Positions 34,376-42,103 are shown, counted from the stretch's first letter. The stretch is DNA of 64,000 bases from CAWBFD01 sp963788115 (GCA_963788115.1 CAWBFD010000002.1:372001-436000), one strand, 5' to 3'. Notes: a model not told the origin generated them from the letters alone. Numbers and translations are program-made.

Positions 34376-34555
34376 ACTGCGGGCAGCAGCGGCGAAAGGC
34401 GCTGGCCGGGACTCATCCTCGGCGCGGCGGCGATCGTCATCGGCGCGGCGCTGACGCTGAAGCCGTTGAGTTCGCTCGACGCGCTGGTCCTGTTCGTCGC
34501 GGCCGCACTCGTCGCGGTGGGCGGCCGATCTCTTGAGAACAAGGGCACAGGTTGA
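34376..34555 (+). pseudogene. DUF308/HdeD-like membrane fragment
   Basis: One frame reads RWPGLILGAAAIVIGAALTL then KPLSSLDALVLFVAAALVAV and stops at TGA 34553-34555. This is the first helix pair of a DUF308-type domain, with no start codon and nothing following. It is probably a truncated gene start; it could be another part of the decayed second stress cluster. Confidence 0.5.
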
Positions 34556-34706
34556 CGCCTGAGGTACACCTGGAAGAGGGCGTGGCGCTCGACGGGCTCG
34601 GCGACCATGGTCCCCGGCTCACCGTCATGCATCTACTCGACCACCACGCGAGACGAGCTCGTAGCGCGAGCGCGGTCCCCCGGCCAGACCGCGGTACGCT
34701 GCTTGC

Positions 34707-36314
34707 GTGACACTGAAGGGGGGACGGCTAGCAGGGTCAGTGGTCGCGACGACGCTCGGCTCGCTCGCGTTCGCGGCGCCGGCGCCGGCAACGACTTTCT
34801 GCGTGCCCTCCTTCCACCCCGCCTGTCCGAATAGCGGCGGCAGGGTCGCCCAGGCGAGCCTGGCGACGGCGATGCAGACCAACGGCTCCGACGGGATCGC
34901 CGACGCCGTCGTCATCGACGCGGTCACGATCACCAACCCGGAGTCGATCCTTGCCGCCGGCGAGGATCCGCTCACCGTTAGGGGCGCCGGCCCGGCGGCA
35001 ACCCGGGTCACGCTCAGCTCGAACATCAACGAGGTCGTGCTCGACCTCGCCACCGGCAACGACCGCGAGATCAGGGTCGCCGACCTGACGATCGCGATCC
35101 CGGAGTCGGCGCCCGACGACGGGGGCGGCGGAGTGCAGCTCAAGGGCGACACGTTGGAGAACGTCGACATCGTCAGCCGCAACCCGGGGCTCCTCATCGG
35201 CTCGCCCGCGATCGCCAACTGGGTCGGAGGGGGCACCTTTCGCGGCGGGGAGATCCGTACCGAGGACGGCGGCGACCTCAGCGTCGGCGTCGGCAGCACC
35301 GTCGCGAGCGGCGAGATGGTGGTCGCGGGCGCCGCCATCCACGACGCGGCCGTTGGGATCGACGGGTCGAGCCAGAACGCGACGATCACGGTTCGGCGAA
35401 GCGAGGTCACGAATCCGGCCCAGGTTGGGGTCCTGGTCTCACGCGGCGCGCTCACGATCGAGAACTCGTCGATCACCACCAACGGCCACTCGGCGCTGGT
35501 CGCGACCGCGAACTCCGCCAACCCCACGAGCCTGACCGCCGACCACGTCACCGCCGTCAACAGCGGCATCGCCCCCATCTTCGGTGTGCAGAGCACGGTG
35601 CAGCCAGGGCAGGCGGGTAACGCCAACACGACGGTCTCGAACTCGATCGTCCGCGGCTACCCCTCGACCTTCCTGCGTGCGGTCGGCGGCGGCGCGACCG
35701 GCGACGCCAACCTCACGATCCGCTACTCGAACGCCCCCGCCATCGGGACCAGCAGCGGCGACGGCACGCTCGATATCGACGAGGAGAACATCGACACCGA
35801 CCCCCTGTTCGCCTCGGCCACCGACTTCCGTCTCCAGGCCGGCTCGCCCTCGATCGACGCCGCTGACCCCGCTTCGACGCTCACCTCCGACCTCGCCGGC
35901 GCCCCGCGCCCCGTTGACGGCGACGATGACGGCCTCGCCCGTGCCGACCAGGGCGCGTTCGAATTCCAGCCGCCGGAGGCCAACCTCGGCCTGACCTTGA
36001 GGCCGATGAAGAAGGAGGTGAAGGCCGGCAGGTCGGCCAGGTTCAGGGCCACTGCCCGGAACACCGGCAACGCGGCCGCCAGCGGCGTCGAGGTCTGCAT
36101 GAAGGCCCAGAAGGCCAGGCGGGGGCTGAGGCCGAGGCAGAGGAAGTGCGAGACCGTCGGCCCGCTGGCCGCTGCCGCCCAGGTGACCAAGAGGTTCACG
36201 GTGAGGACGAAGGCGAAGGCCGCCGGGAAGAGGTTCGAGATCAAGTTCACCGCCAGCGGCGCCGGGCTGCGGACGGTGACCCGCCAGGCGAAGCTGATCG
36301 TCAGGGACGGGTAA
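34707..36314 (+). CDS. Secreted right-handed beta-helix surface protein
   Basis: 535 residues: signal peptide (GSVVATTLGSLAFAAPAPAT), a long region of short repeats typical of a parallel beta-helix (for example ITVRRSEVTNPAQVGVLVSR, LTIENSSITTNGHSALVATA), then FRLQAGSPSIDAADPAST and DQGAFEFQ, the pattern closing many such surface proteins. The last 110 residues look like an Ig-like/CARDB-type domain with a Lys/Arg-rich strand region. Probably cell-surface and carbohydrate-related. Start GTG 34707. Intact, unlike most neighbours to its left. Confidence 0.82.
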   Translation: MTLKGGRLAGSVVATTLGSLAFAAPAPATTFCVPSFHPACPNSGGRVAQASLATAMQTNGSDGIADAVVIDAVTITNPESILAAGEDPLTVRGAGPAATRVTLSSNINEVVLDLATGNDREIRVADLTIAIPESAPDDGGGGVQLKGDTLENVDIVSRNPGLLIGSPAIANWVGGGTFRGGEIRTEDGGDLSVGVGSTVASGEMVVAGAAIHDAAVGIDGSSQNATITVRRSEVTNPAQVGVLVSRGALTIENSSITTNGHSALVATANSANPTSLTADHVTAVNSGIAPIFGVQSTVQPGQAGNANTTVSNSIVRGYPSTFLRAVGGGATGDANLTIRYSNAPAIGTSSGDGTLDIDEENIDTDPLFASATDFRLQAGSPSIDAADPASTLTSDLAGAPRPVDGDDDGLARADQGAFEFQPPEANLGLTLRPMKKEVKAGRSARFRATARNTGNAAASGVEVCMKAQKARRGLRPRQRKCETVGPLAAAAQVTKRFTVRTKAKAAGKRFEIKFTASGAGLRTVTRQAKLIVRDG

Positions 36315-36684
36315 GCGGAGTCACAAAGCAGCGCGCCCGGTCCCCGCCGCGGGATTGGTGGTCGCGCCGGAGTCCCTCGACCGCGACCCTCGCCGAGGCT
36401 CCGTGCTCGTCCGTCGCGGCAGGGGAGGCAAAGGCCAGGACGAGCCCCCCTGGCGAGGGCGCATGCGCGCGCGGCGCGACCACTCTTCCGGAGAGCCAGG
36501 TCGAAGCTGTGGAGCGGTTGGTGATCACTGTTGAGGAGAACGACGTCGGGGCGCCTGGTCCCGGCCGCGTCCCATCTCGGCCCTCATCTCATCGCTTCAG
36601 CTCGCGCCCGCCGGGCGGGCGGAGCGGGCTTGCGCCCGCCCGCCCGGCGGCCGAAGCACGAATCTCCAGATGGCCAACGGACGA
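36315..36684. other. Intergenic region between convergent genes
   Basis: 370 bp without a supported gene; it contains the hairpin at 36608-36650. ORFs across it are shadows of low-complexity GC-rich sequence. Confidence 0.5.
36608..36650. terminator. 14-bp inverted repeat between convergent genes
   Basis: 36608-36621 (CCGCCGGGCGGGCG) pairs perfectly with 36637-36650; the 15-nt loop can pair further. Placed between the stops of the beta-helix gene (+) and the FGE-like gene (-), so a bidirectional terminator is likely. Confidence 0.65.
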
Positions 36685-37572
36685 CTAGCGCGCCCCGCGG
36701 AACCCGAAGATCGAGGGCGAGAACTGCGGCCGGTTGAAGCCGTCGATCGCCAACGGGCCGGCATCCGTGCCGTCGCTGAAGGCGCCGCCACGAATCAGGG
36801 CGCCGGGACCCTGCGCAGTGGTCGAGGCGCCCGTGAGACACATTTGGTCGTCGCTGCTGAACTCGCCAGCGGTCTCCCACCCCGGGCAGGCGGGCGCGTC
36901 GGACTGGGGCACCCAGTCGGCGACCCACTCCCAGAGGTTTCCGACCATGTCGTTGGCGCCCCAGTCGGAGCGGCAGCCCGCGGCCGCGCCGGTGTTCGCC
37001 ACCGAGCCCGAGCTCACGTTGCAGGGCGCTCCGTCGGGGGTGCCGGCGACCGCCGTCTGCCACTCGGCGTTGGTAGGGAGGCGCTTGCCCGAGTTGGCGA
37101 GCGCCTGCTGGGCCTGGAACCAGGTGATGAAGCGGCGGGGCTCCACGCCGGCGACCGAACGGGCGTAGATGTTGTCGCAGTTCTGCCCGTTTTCGTTGCA
37201 GGGGATCGCGCCGGTGATCTGCTGGCCTCCGTTCGGCTGCGTCCAGAGCGAGTTCTCGTAACGGTCGATGCAGACCGAGCCGACCCGGACCATCACGTCC
37301 TCCGCCGAGTTGCCACTGCAGGCGAGCTTCGGGGCGGTGACCGCGTTGTTGGCAATCTTGGCGGTCTTGACCGCGCCGTTGGCGATCTTCTTCGTCTTCA
37401 CTGCGTTGTTCTTGAGCTGCCTGGTGCCGACGCTGTTCGCGGCCACCGCCCAGGCGGTGCCGCCGAGGGCGATGAAGACCGCCGCGGTCGCCATCACGTT
37501 CGCGTAGGAGAGCCGCTCGCGGACCGCTTCCGCGGTCCGAGCCGCCCTCCGGGCCTTGGGTCGCTTGCTCAT
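36685..37572 (-). CDS. Membrane-anchored formylglycine-generating-enzyme-like (SUMF1 domain) protein
   Basis: 295 residues. A basic head and a membrane segment (ANVMATAAVFIALGGTAWAV) are followed by N-A-V-K-T-K-K-I-type short repeats, a head I associate with Thermoleophilia surface proteins. The C-terminal domain is FGE-sulfatase-like: VGSVCIDRYENSL, FITWFQAQQALANSGKRLPT NAEWQTA, GNLWEWVADWV, LIRGGAFSDG and FGFRG. True FGE converts a sulfatase Cys to formylglycine using active-site cysteines; I do not see that Cys pair in the usual place, so it may be a non-catalytic surface member. No sulfatase gene is in the window. Confidence 0.8.
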   Translation of the reverse strand: MSKRPKARRAARTAEAVRERLSYANVMATAAVFIALGGTAWAVAANSVGTRQLKNNAVKTKKIANGAVKTAKIANNAVTAPKLACSGNSAEDVMVRVGSVCIDRYENSLWTQPNGGQQITGAIPCNENGQNCDNIYARSVAGVEPRRFITWFQAQQALANSGKRLPTNAEWQTAVAGTPDGAPCNVSSGSVANTGAAAGCRSDWGANDMVGNLWEWVADWVPQSDAPACPGWETAGEFSSDDQMCLTGASTTAQGPGALIRGGAFSDGTDAGPLAIDGFNRPQFSPSIFGFRGAR

Positions 37573-37849
37573 CGCTCACCTCCGGTTCCGGGTCGCCGGG
37601 GGGCGAGCACGCTCAGCTCAGAGCCGCCTCCCCCCGACTCCCTCTGATCGATCGGGGCGAGCCTAGCCGATCCCGGGGCCGGCCCCTGAGGTTGCCCGTG
37701 GTGCGCCGCCTCGGCGGCCGAGCTGTGCCGCGCCCGGGCGGACCAACGGGGTGCGACGCCGGGGCCGGGAATCTCCTCTTCGCGGCGCCTACGGGAGCGA
37801 GAATCACGCCTCCTCCTCTGAAGAAGGGAGCGCGTCGACGGTCCGGCGC

Positions 37850-38040
37850 GAGACTCCTCCTCCTTCTCGACGGGCACGATCGGCGTCTGCTGGTGCACTT
37901 CGACGTCGACGTCATCGACTTCACCGACACTCCCCCTGTCGGAGAACTGGGGACGCAACGAGGGGATCCCCTACGACGCCGCGGCGAGCGCGCTTCGCAC
38001 GCTGCTGGCCTCACCGATCCCGCGGGTCAGCAGCAGATAA
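37850..38040 (+). pseudogene. Arginase-family relic
   Basis: RRLLVHFDVDVIDFTDTP carries the H-x-D-x-D-x-x-D metal motif of arginase/agmatinase enzymes; after a one-base shift near 37938 it continues LSENWGRNEGIPYDAAASAL RTLLASP, the next family segment, and stops at 38038-38040. The first two thirds are absent or unreadable. It overlaps, on the opposite strand, the end of another relic. Confidence 0.65.
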
Positions 38041-38801
38041 GGGAGGCCTTCGCGATCGGCGGCCGCGAGGCCGTGGGTAGCCGGACTGTGCCACCGAAGC
38101 GAGGGTAAGTTCCCTCAGGCGCCTCGGTTTCGTCTAGGAAAACGGCGATGGCGCGAGCCGTGCCCTGAGCGCGCACCACGGCCGTAGTCGGCCCCCGGTC
38201 TTCAATCTCGAAGCCAAGCCCTTCCACCAGTCCCCGGCCTGACTGATCGAGCAAGCCGTGGCCCCTCTTGCACTCCTCCTCCCAGTCATCGCGAGCGGGG
38301 ATCCCCGAGCGAAGGTGATGGGTGGCAAACATCCCAACGTTGCGAAGCCCCGGCAGCTCCTCCGCGCTTTCGGGCAAGGCCTCCATGAGAAAGCGCGTTG
38401 CCGCGTGGCGGTTGGGCTCGGCGAGTGCGGCGTCGCAAATCCGACGGACGTGGCCCAGGTCGAGGTCAAGGACGACGGCCGGGTCTTCTCCCACGGGACC
38501 ACACACAGCCGCGCGCCAGGTGCCAGAGCGCTGATACAGGACCAAGCAAAGGACTGGGCTCGGCCTTCCGGCACTGACGTTTTCCCCAGAGCGCGCGCAG
38601 CGCAGTGCGGTTCGGAGGGGAGGACCCAAGGGCGATCACGATCTCGAGCGCGTTGTTGCCCTCGCCGAGGTAGTACTCGAGGGCCTCTAGTCCCGCTGGC
38701 GCGCCGTCAGGCAGTTCCCAAGGCCTCCCCGCGGCATTGAGCTCGAAGTCGGCTGGCGCTGTCAATGCCACGAGGTGGCTGATCCTATGCCGCCATCGCA
38801 T
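38027..38801 (-). pseudogene. N-terminal relic of a large, possibly restriction-methylase-type protein
   Basis: Frame 1 from 38801 reads MRWRHRISHLVALTAPADFE to ALEIVIALGSSPPNRTALRA LWG; after a one-base shift near 38588 frame 2 continues RPSPVLCLVLYQRSGTWRAA, ICDAALAEPNRHAATRFLME, LRNVGMFATHHLRSGIPARD and AIAVFLDETEAPEGTYPRFG. The two halves form one protein start of about 230 residues. From memory it resembles the head of long Eco57I/BREX-type DNA methyltransferases, but no methylase motif is present, so this is tentative. Confidence 0.5.
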
Positions 38802-38848
38802 ATTCGCAAATCGGTGGTCAGCGGGTGCGACGAGGTCCGACCCGGCTG

Positions 38849-38976
38849 CTGAGTGCCAGTTGAGGGCCAGTCCTGCACCTTCCCGGGCGGTTTCCAGCGG
38901 TCTTCAGCGGTTAAAAGGAAGCCTGTGTGGCCGACTCGATGTGCCCGCTTCCCCCATCAACAAGCGGAATCCGGCT
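38849..38976. repeat. Repeat copy C (66-bp arm plus degenerate spacer)
   Basis: 38849-38914 matches 12873-12938 at about 90 percent. The following spacer keeps only CAAGCGGAATC-GGC in common with copies A and B. It leads directly into the tRNA-Ser 3' end. Confidence 0.75.
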
Positions 38977-38980
38977 TATC

Positions 38981-39043
38981 TAGCGGAGGGGGAGGGATTC
39001 GAACCCTCGTCGGACCGAAATGGCCCGAAACGGTTTTCGAGAC
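38981..39043. repeat. Right copy of 63-bp tRNA-Ser-derived direct repeat (candidate att site)
   Basis: Identical to 23867-23929. Here it is embedded in the complete tRNA-Ser(CGA) gene and covers its 3' 60 bases plus three flanking bases, so integration would have left the tRNA functional. Confidence 0.8.
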
Positions 39044-39073
39044 CGCCGCATTCAACCACTCTGCCACCCCTCC
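38984..39073 (-). tRNA. tRNA-Ser (anticodon CGA)
   Basis: 90 nt. The acceptor stem GGAGGGG (39073-39067) pairs with CCCCTCC (38991-38985), discriminator G. D-arm GCAGAGTGGTTGAATGC, anticodon stem GCGGT/ACCGT enclosing CTCGAAA (anticodon CGA), a long type-II variable arm (as expected for Ser) and T-arm GAGGGTTCGAATCCCTC. No CCA encoded. All stems fold by eye. Confidence 0.95.
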
Positions 39074-39169
39074 GACGGCGCAGGGAAGGCTAGCGCGAGT
39101 GCGCGGCTGAGCGGCGGGGTTTGACTCCCTCCGGTAGCGGTGCAACTGGACGATCTCCCGCCGCACAAT

Positions 39170-39208
39170 GCGTGATCTTCCCGCCGCATTCGGATCTATT
39201 GAGTGAGG
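39170..39208 (+). promoter_or_regulatory. Shared upstream element 1 (before kinase gene)
   Basis: GCGTGATC (39170-39177), 14 bases, then GGATCTATTGAGTGAGG (39192-39208). The same two blocks with the same 14-base gap occur at 41463-41501. The element abuts the kinase start and overlaps its ribosome-binding region; the two-block layout suggests a promoter for an alternative sigma factor. Confidence 0.6.
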
Positions 39209-40107
39209 TGCCGGTCGCGGAGATCGAATCGAGCAGCTGGGGTCTCGAGCAGGGCGACGTCCTGGTCGAGGGACGGATCGTGCTCAAGGACCTGGGCGGT
39301 GGCAGCCGCTTCGAGGTGCTGCTGGTCTGGGACGAGCTGCTGCATGCGCTCGCGGTGGCCAAGGTGCTGCGCCCCGACCGGCTCGGCGACGAGCGGGCTC
39401 TGGCGGACCTCGCCGCCGAGGCTGACCTGCTGGACGCGCTTGCACATCCGGTGATCGTCCGCGGGCTCGACGCCAATCTCGGAGGATCGCGGCCGCATCT
39501 GCTGCTCGAACACCTCGAGGGACCGCCGCTGCGCCGCCTGATCCGGCGCGGCGGGCCCCTTCCGCTGCAGCAGCTGCTGCCGCTGGCAGCCCATGTGGCC
39601 GGTGCCCTCCACTACCTCGATCGCATGGAGGTGGTCCATCTCGACGTCAAGCCCGACAACATCATCATGGCCGTCCCGCCGCGCTTGATCGACCTCAGCG
39701 TGGCGCGGTCGTTGCCGCACGCGGCCCGGTCCCGGGGGGTGGGCACAGACGCCTACATGGCTCCCGAGCAGTGCGACTCGAGCGCAGTCGACCACCCGAT
39801 CGGCCCCGCCTCCGACATCTGGGGCCTGGGCGCGACGCTCCATCACGCCGTATCGGGCCGAGTGCCTTTTCCGCGGTCACGCGAGGCTCGGGACAGCCGC
39901 GACCCCGAGGCCCGCTTTCCGCAGCTCGTGTCCGACCCGGAGCCGATCCCCGCGGCGGTGCCGGGTGAGCTTCGGGAGCTGCTCGCGGAGATGCTCAGCC
40001 GCGAGCCCGGAGCGCGTCCGGCCGCGAGCGAGGTGACCGAGCGCCTGGAGCCGTTGATCGCGTCGCTGCCGCACAGGCTGAAGTTGAGCCGGCGCGGGTT
40101 TCGATGA
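39208..40107 (+). CDS. Serine/threonine protein kinase
   Basis: A 299-residue Hanks-type kinase from GTG 39208. K52 in AVAKVL is the ATP-anchoring lysine, HLDVKPDN (D146) the catalytic loop, and the metal-binding motif is D-L-S (D162, LIDLSVAR) instead of DFG. GVGTDAYMAPEQ is the activation/APE segment, followed by DIWGLGATLHHAVSGRVPF. No membrane segment or sensor domain, so a soluble minimal kinase. It lies 59 bp upstream of the ECF sigma gene on the same strand and shares an upstream element with the gene at 41552. Confidence 0.9.
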   Translation: MPVAEIESSSWGLEQGDVLVEGRIVLKDLGGGSRFEVLLVWDELLHALAVAKVLRPDRLGDERALADLAAEADLLDALAHPVIVRGLDANLGGSRPHLLLEHLEGPPLRRLIRRGGPLPLQQLLPLAAHVAGALHYLDRMEVVHLDVKPDNIIMAVPPRLIDLSVARSLPHAARSRGVGTDAYMAPEQCDSSAVDHPIGPASDIWGLGATLHHAVSGRVPFPRSREARDSRDPEARFPQLVSDPEPIPAAVPGELRELLAEMLSREPGARPAASEVTERLEPLIASLPHRLKLSRRGFR

Positions 40108-40166
40108 CCGCAGGATCGCACCCGTCACTGGTGAGCCGACCTCACCGGGTTGGCATCCTTTAGATC

Positions 40167-41417
40167 GTGGAGTCGGCGACCGCATCGATCGCCAGGCTGG
40201 GCGGCGCTCCCCTGCTTCGACTGCAGACGGATGAGCGGCTGGCTGCGCTCGCTGCCGCGGGAGAGGAGCGAGCGTTCGACCTGCTCGCCCGTCGCTACCG
40301 AGGCTCTCTGGTGCGCGCCTGCCAGCGGTTGCTTCCACTGGACCAGGCGGAGGATGCCGTGCAACAGGCGCTCCTCAACGCGCATCAGTCACTCATGCGC
40401 AACGGCCCGCCCGAGCGGTTCCGGCCGTGGTTGCACCGGATCGCCACCAACGCCGCGCTCAAGCTGATCCAGGCGGCGCCCGAGACGGCGCCCCTCGATC
40501 CCGACGGGATCGCCGGAGCCGAGTCGCCCGAGGCGACCCACGAGCGGCGGGAGCAAACGCGTAAGGCGCTGGCGGCCGTCGCCGCGCTTCCGGCCGGGCA
40601 GCGCCGGGCCCTGGTGGCCCGGGAGCTCGAGGGACGGAGCCATGGTGAGATCGCTCGCGAGCTCGGCCTCAGCGGGGGCGCCGTTCGCCAGTTGATCTAC
40701 CGCGCCCGCCACGCGGTTCGCTCGGCCGCATCGGCGCTGTTGCCGCTCCCCCTGGTGGCACGCTTGCTGGCGTCCGGGAGCGGCGGCGGAACCCAGCTCG
40801 CCGAGCTGGGCGCCGGCAGCGCCGGGGTGGCCACGAAGATCGCGGCCATGACGGTGGTCGCGGGCGGGCTGGCCGGCGGGGCCGCGGTCGTAACCGAGCC
40901 CGGGAACCAGGGCGCGGAGGAGCGCTCCATGCGGGTCGCGGAGTCGAACGCCGGCACCGGCCAGTCCGCGTCCGGAGGGAGGGGCATCGGCGAGTCGTCG
41001 GTAACCGGACTCGGCGGCTCGGGGTCGGGTGGAACGTCCGGCTCAAGCGGCGAGGGCAATTCCGATGAGGACGGGCATGACAACTCGGGCCCGGGCGGCG
41101 GAGGCGACGACGCCGGGCACGGAGACGATTCGGGCAAGGACGGCGAGCGGGGACACGAGGGGCCGGACGACGACTCCTCCGGGCATGGCTCGTCGGGCAG
41201 CGGCTCGGGATCGTCCGGCGATCACGAGGAGAGCGATCGCGACGCCGAGGAACCGGAGTCGTCCGGGCCCTCGGTGAGCTCCGGCAGCGGCTCGAGCGGG
41301 TCGGGCTCGAGCCACCTGAGCTCCAGCGGCAGCGGATCGGGGTCCAGCGGCTCGAGCGGAAGCGGCAGCGCCAACGACAACTCCGGCCCCGACCCCGACG
41401 AGGCGGACGACGACTGA
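40167..41417 (+). CDS. ECF sigma factor fused to membrane segment and Ser/Gly/Asp-rich tail
   Basis: 416 residues. Region 2 (ERAFDLLARRYRGSLVRACQ; LLPLDQAEDAVQQALLNAHQ) and region 4 (LPAGQRRALVARELEGRSHG; EIARELGLSGGAVRQLIYRA) make a normal ECF sigma over residues 1-195. A hydrophobic segment (VATKIAAMTVVAGGLAGGAA) follows at about 225-250, then some 165 residues of S, G, D, E and H with almost no hydrophobics. Such C-terminal extensions in ECF factors are thought to replace a separate anti-sigma by tethering the factor to the membrane. No anti-sigma gene is adjacent. Start GTG 40167. Confidence 0.88.
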   Translation: MESATASIARLGGAPLLRLQTDERLAALAAAGEERAFDLLARRYRGSLVRACQRLLPLDQAEDAVQQALLNAHQSLMRNGPPERFRPWLHRIATNAALKLIQAAPETAPLDPDGIAGAESPEATHERREQTRKALAAVAALPAGQRRALVARELEGRSHGEIARELGLSGGAVRQLIYRARHAVRSAASALLPLPLVARLLASGSGGGTQLAELGAGSAGVATKIAAMTVVAGGLAGGAAVVTEPGNQGAEERSMRVAESNAGTGQSASGGRGIGESSVTGLGGSGSGGTSGSSGEGNSDEDGHDNSGPGGGGDDAGHGDDSGKDGERGHEGPDDDSSGHGSSGSGSGSSGDHEESDRDAEEPESSGPSVSSGSGSSGSGSSHLSSSGSGSGSSGSSGSGSANDNSGPDPDEADDD

Positions 41418-41462
41418 CATCGGCCCGCTCGACTCGTAGCGATCGCAACGAGTCCCGAAGCC

Positions 41463-41501
41463 GCGTGATCCTCGGCGTTCCCGCGGATCTACTGAGTGAG
41501 G
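41463..41501 (+). promoter_or_regulatory. Shared upstream element 2 (before repeat-rich secreted protein)
   Basis: GCGTGATC (41463-41470), 14 bases, then GGATCTACTGAGTGAGG (41485-41501): one mismatch to element 1 in the second block, none in the first, same spacing. 50 bp upstream of the ATG at 41552. Confidence 0.6.
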
Positions 41502-41551
41502 GTGGATCTAGCGACGCCGGCGGTGCGACCGCCGGCGGAAGGAGGAAATCG

Positions 41552-42103
41552 ATGTCGAGTGAGAACACGTCCGGGGGCGGGAAACGGCGGGCGATCGGCG
41601 CCTCGGCGAGGAGCCTGTGGGCGCTGGCTGCGGACGCCGACTCACTCGTGCCCGAACGCCCCTCGGTCGGGAAGCGCGTTTGCGCGATCGTGATCGCGAT
41701 GGCGCTCATGGCGGCCCCGATGGTGCTGGCGACGACCGCGAGCGGCGACGAGGGCTCGAGCAACCAGCTCGTCGGCGTCAAGTCCGGCAACTCCGGGCCG
41801 GGGAGCGGCCACGACGACGACGGAGACGACGACTCAAGCGGGCCCGGCAGCGGTCACGGCGATGACGACGACTCGTCCGCGACGGGTACGACTCGTGGCA
41901 CGGGGAAGAGCAACACCGGCACCAGGGACACCAAGACCGGAACGAAGACGCGTCAGGACACCAAGACGCGCACCGGAACCACGCGCGGGACGGGGAAGAG
42001 CAACACCGGCACCAGGGACACCAAGACCGGAACGAAGACGCGTCAGGACACCAAGACGCGCGACGACACCGGCACCAAGACCCGGACCGGCAGCGGGCAC
42101 TGA
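41552..42103 (+). CDS. Membrane-anchored or secreted Thr/Lys/Gly repeat protein
   Basis: 183 residues. A soluble head (about 45 residues) precedes a hydrophobic segment (VCAIVIAMALMAAPMVLATT), then an acidic GHDDDGDDD stretch and two 30-residue Thr/Lys/Arg/Gly-rich repeats (GTGKSNTGTRDTKTGTKTRQ...). ATG 41552 has GGAGGAA 5 nt upstream. The tail resembles that of the neighbouring sigma factor in being low-complexity and highly charged, though positively so; an interaction of opposite charges is conceivable. Function unknown. Confidence 0.75.
   Translation: MSSENTSGGGKRRAIGASARSLWALAADADSLVPERPSVGKRVCAIVIAMALMAAPMVLATTASGDEGSSNQLVGVKSGNSGPGSGHDDDGDDDSSGPGSGHGDDDDSSATGTTRGTGKSNTGTRDTKTGTKTRQDTKTRTGTTRGTGKSNTGTRDTKTGTKTRQDTKTRDDTGTKTRTGSGH
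41900..42061 (+). repeat. 72-bp perfect direct repeat, 90-bp period, within coding region
   Basis: 41900-41971 and 41990-42061 are identical over 72 bp; the 18 bp between and the flanks differ slightly. In frame (30 codons), so it lengthens the protein tail without breaking it. Confidence 0.85.

Noticed and set aside
23930..38980. An integrase or excisionase inside the tRNA-bounded segment
   Set aside because: No tyrosine or serine recombinase motifs were found in any frame; the segment cannot be called an active element.
41000..41400. A CRISPR-like or minisatellite array in the Ser/Gly-rich region of the sigma-factor gene
   Set aside because: The repetition comes from repeated Ser/Gly/Asp codons without a constant repeat unit or spacers. 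No CRISPR array or cas gene is in the window.
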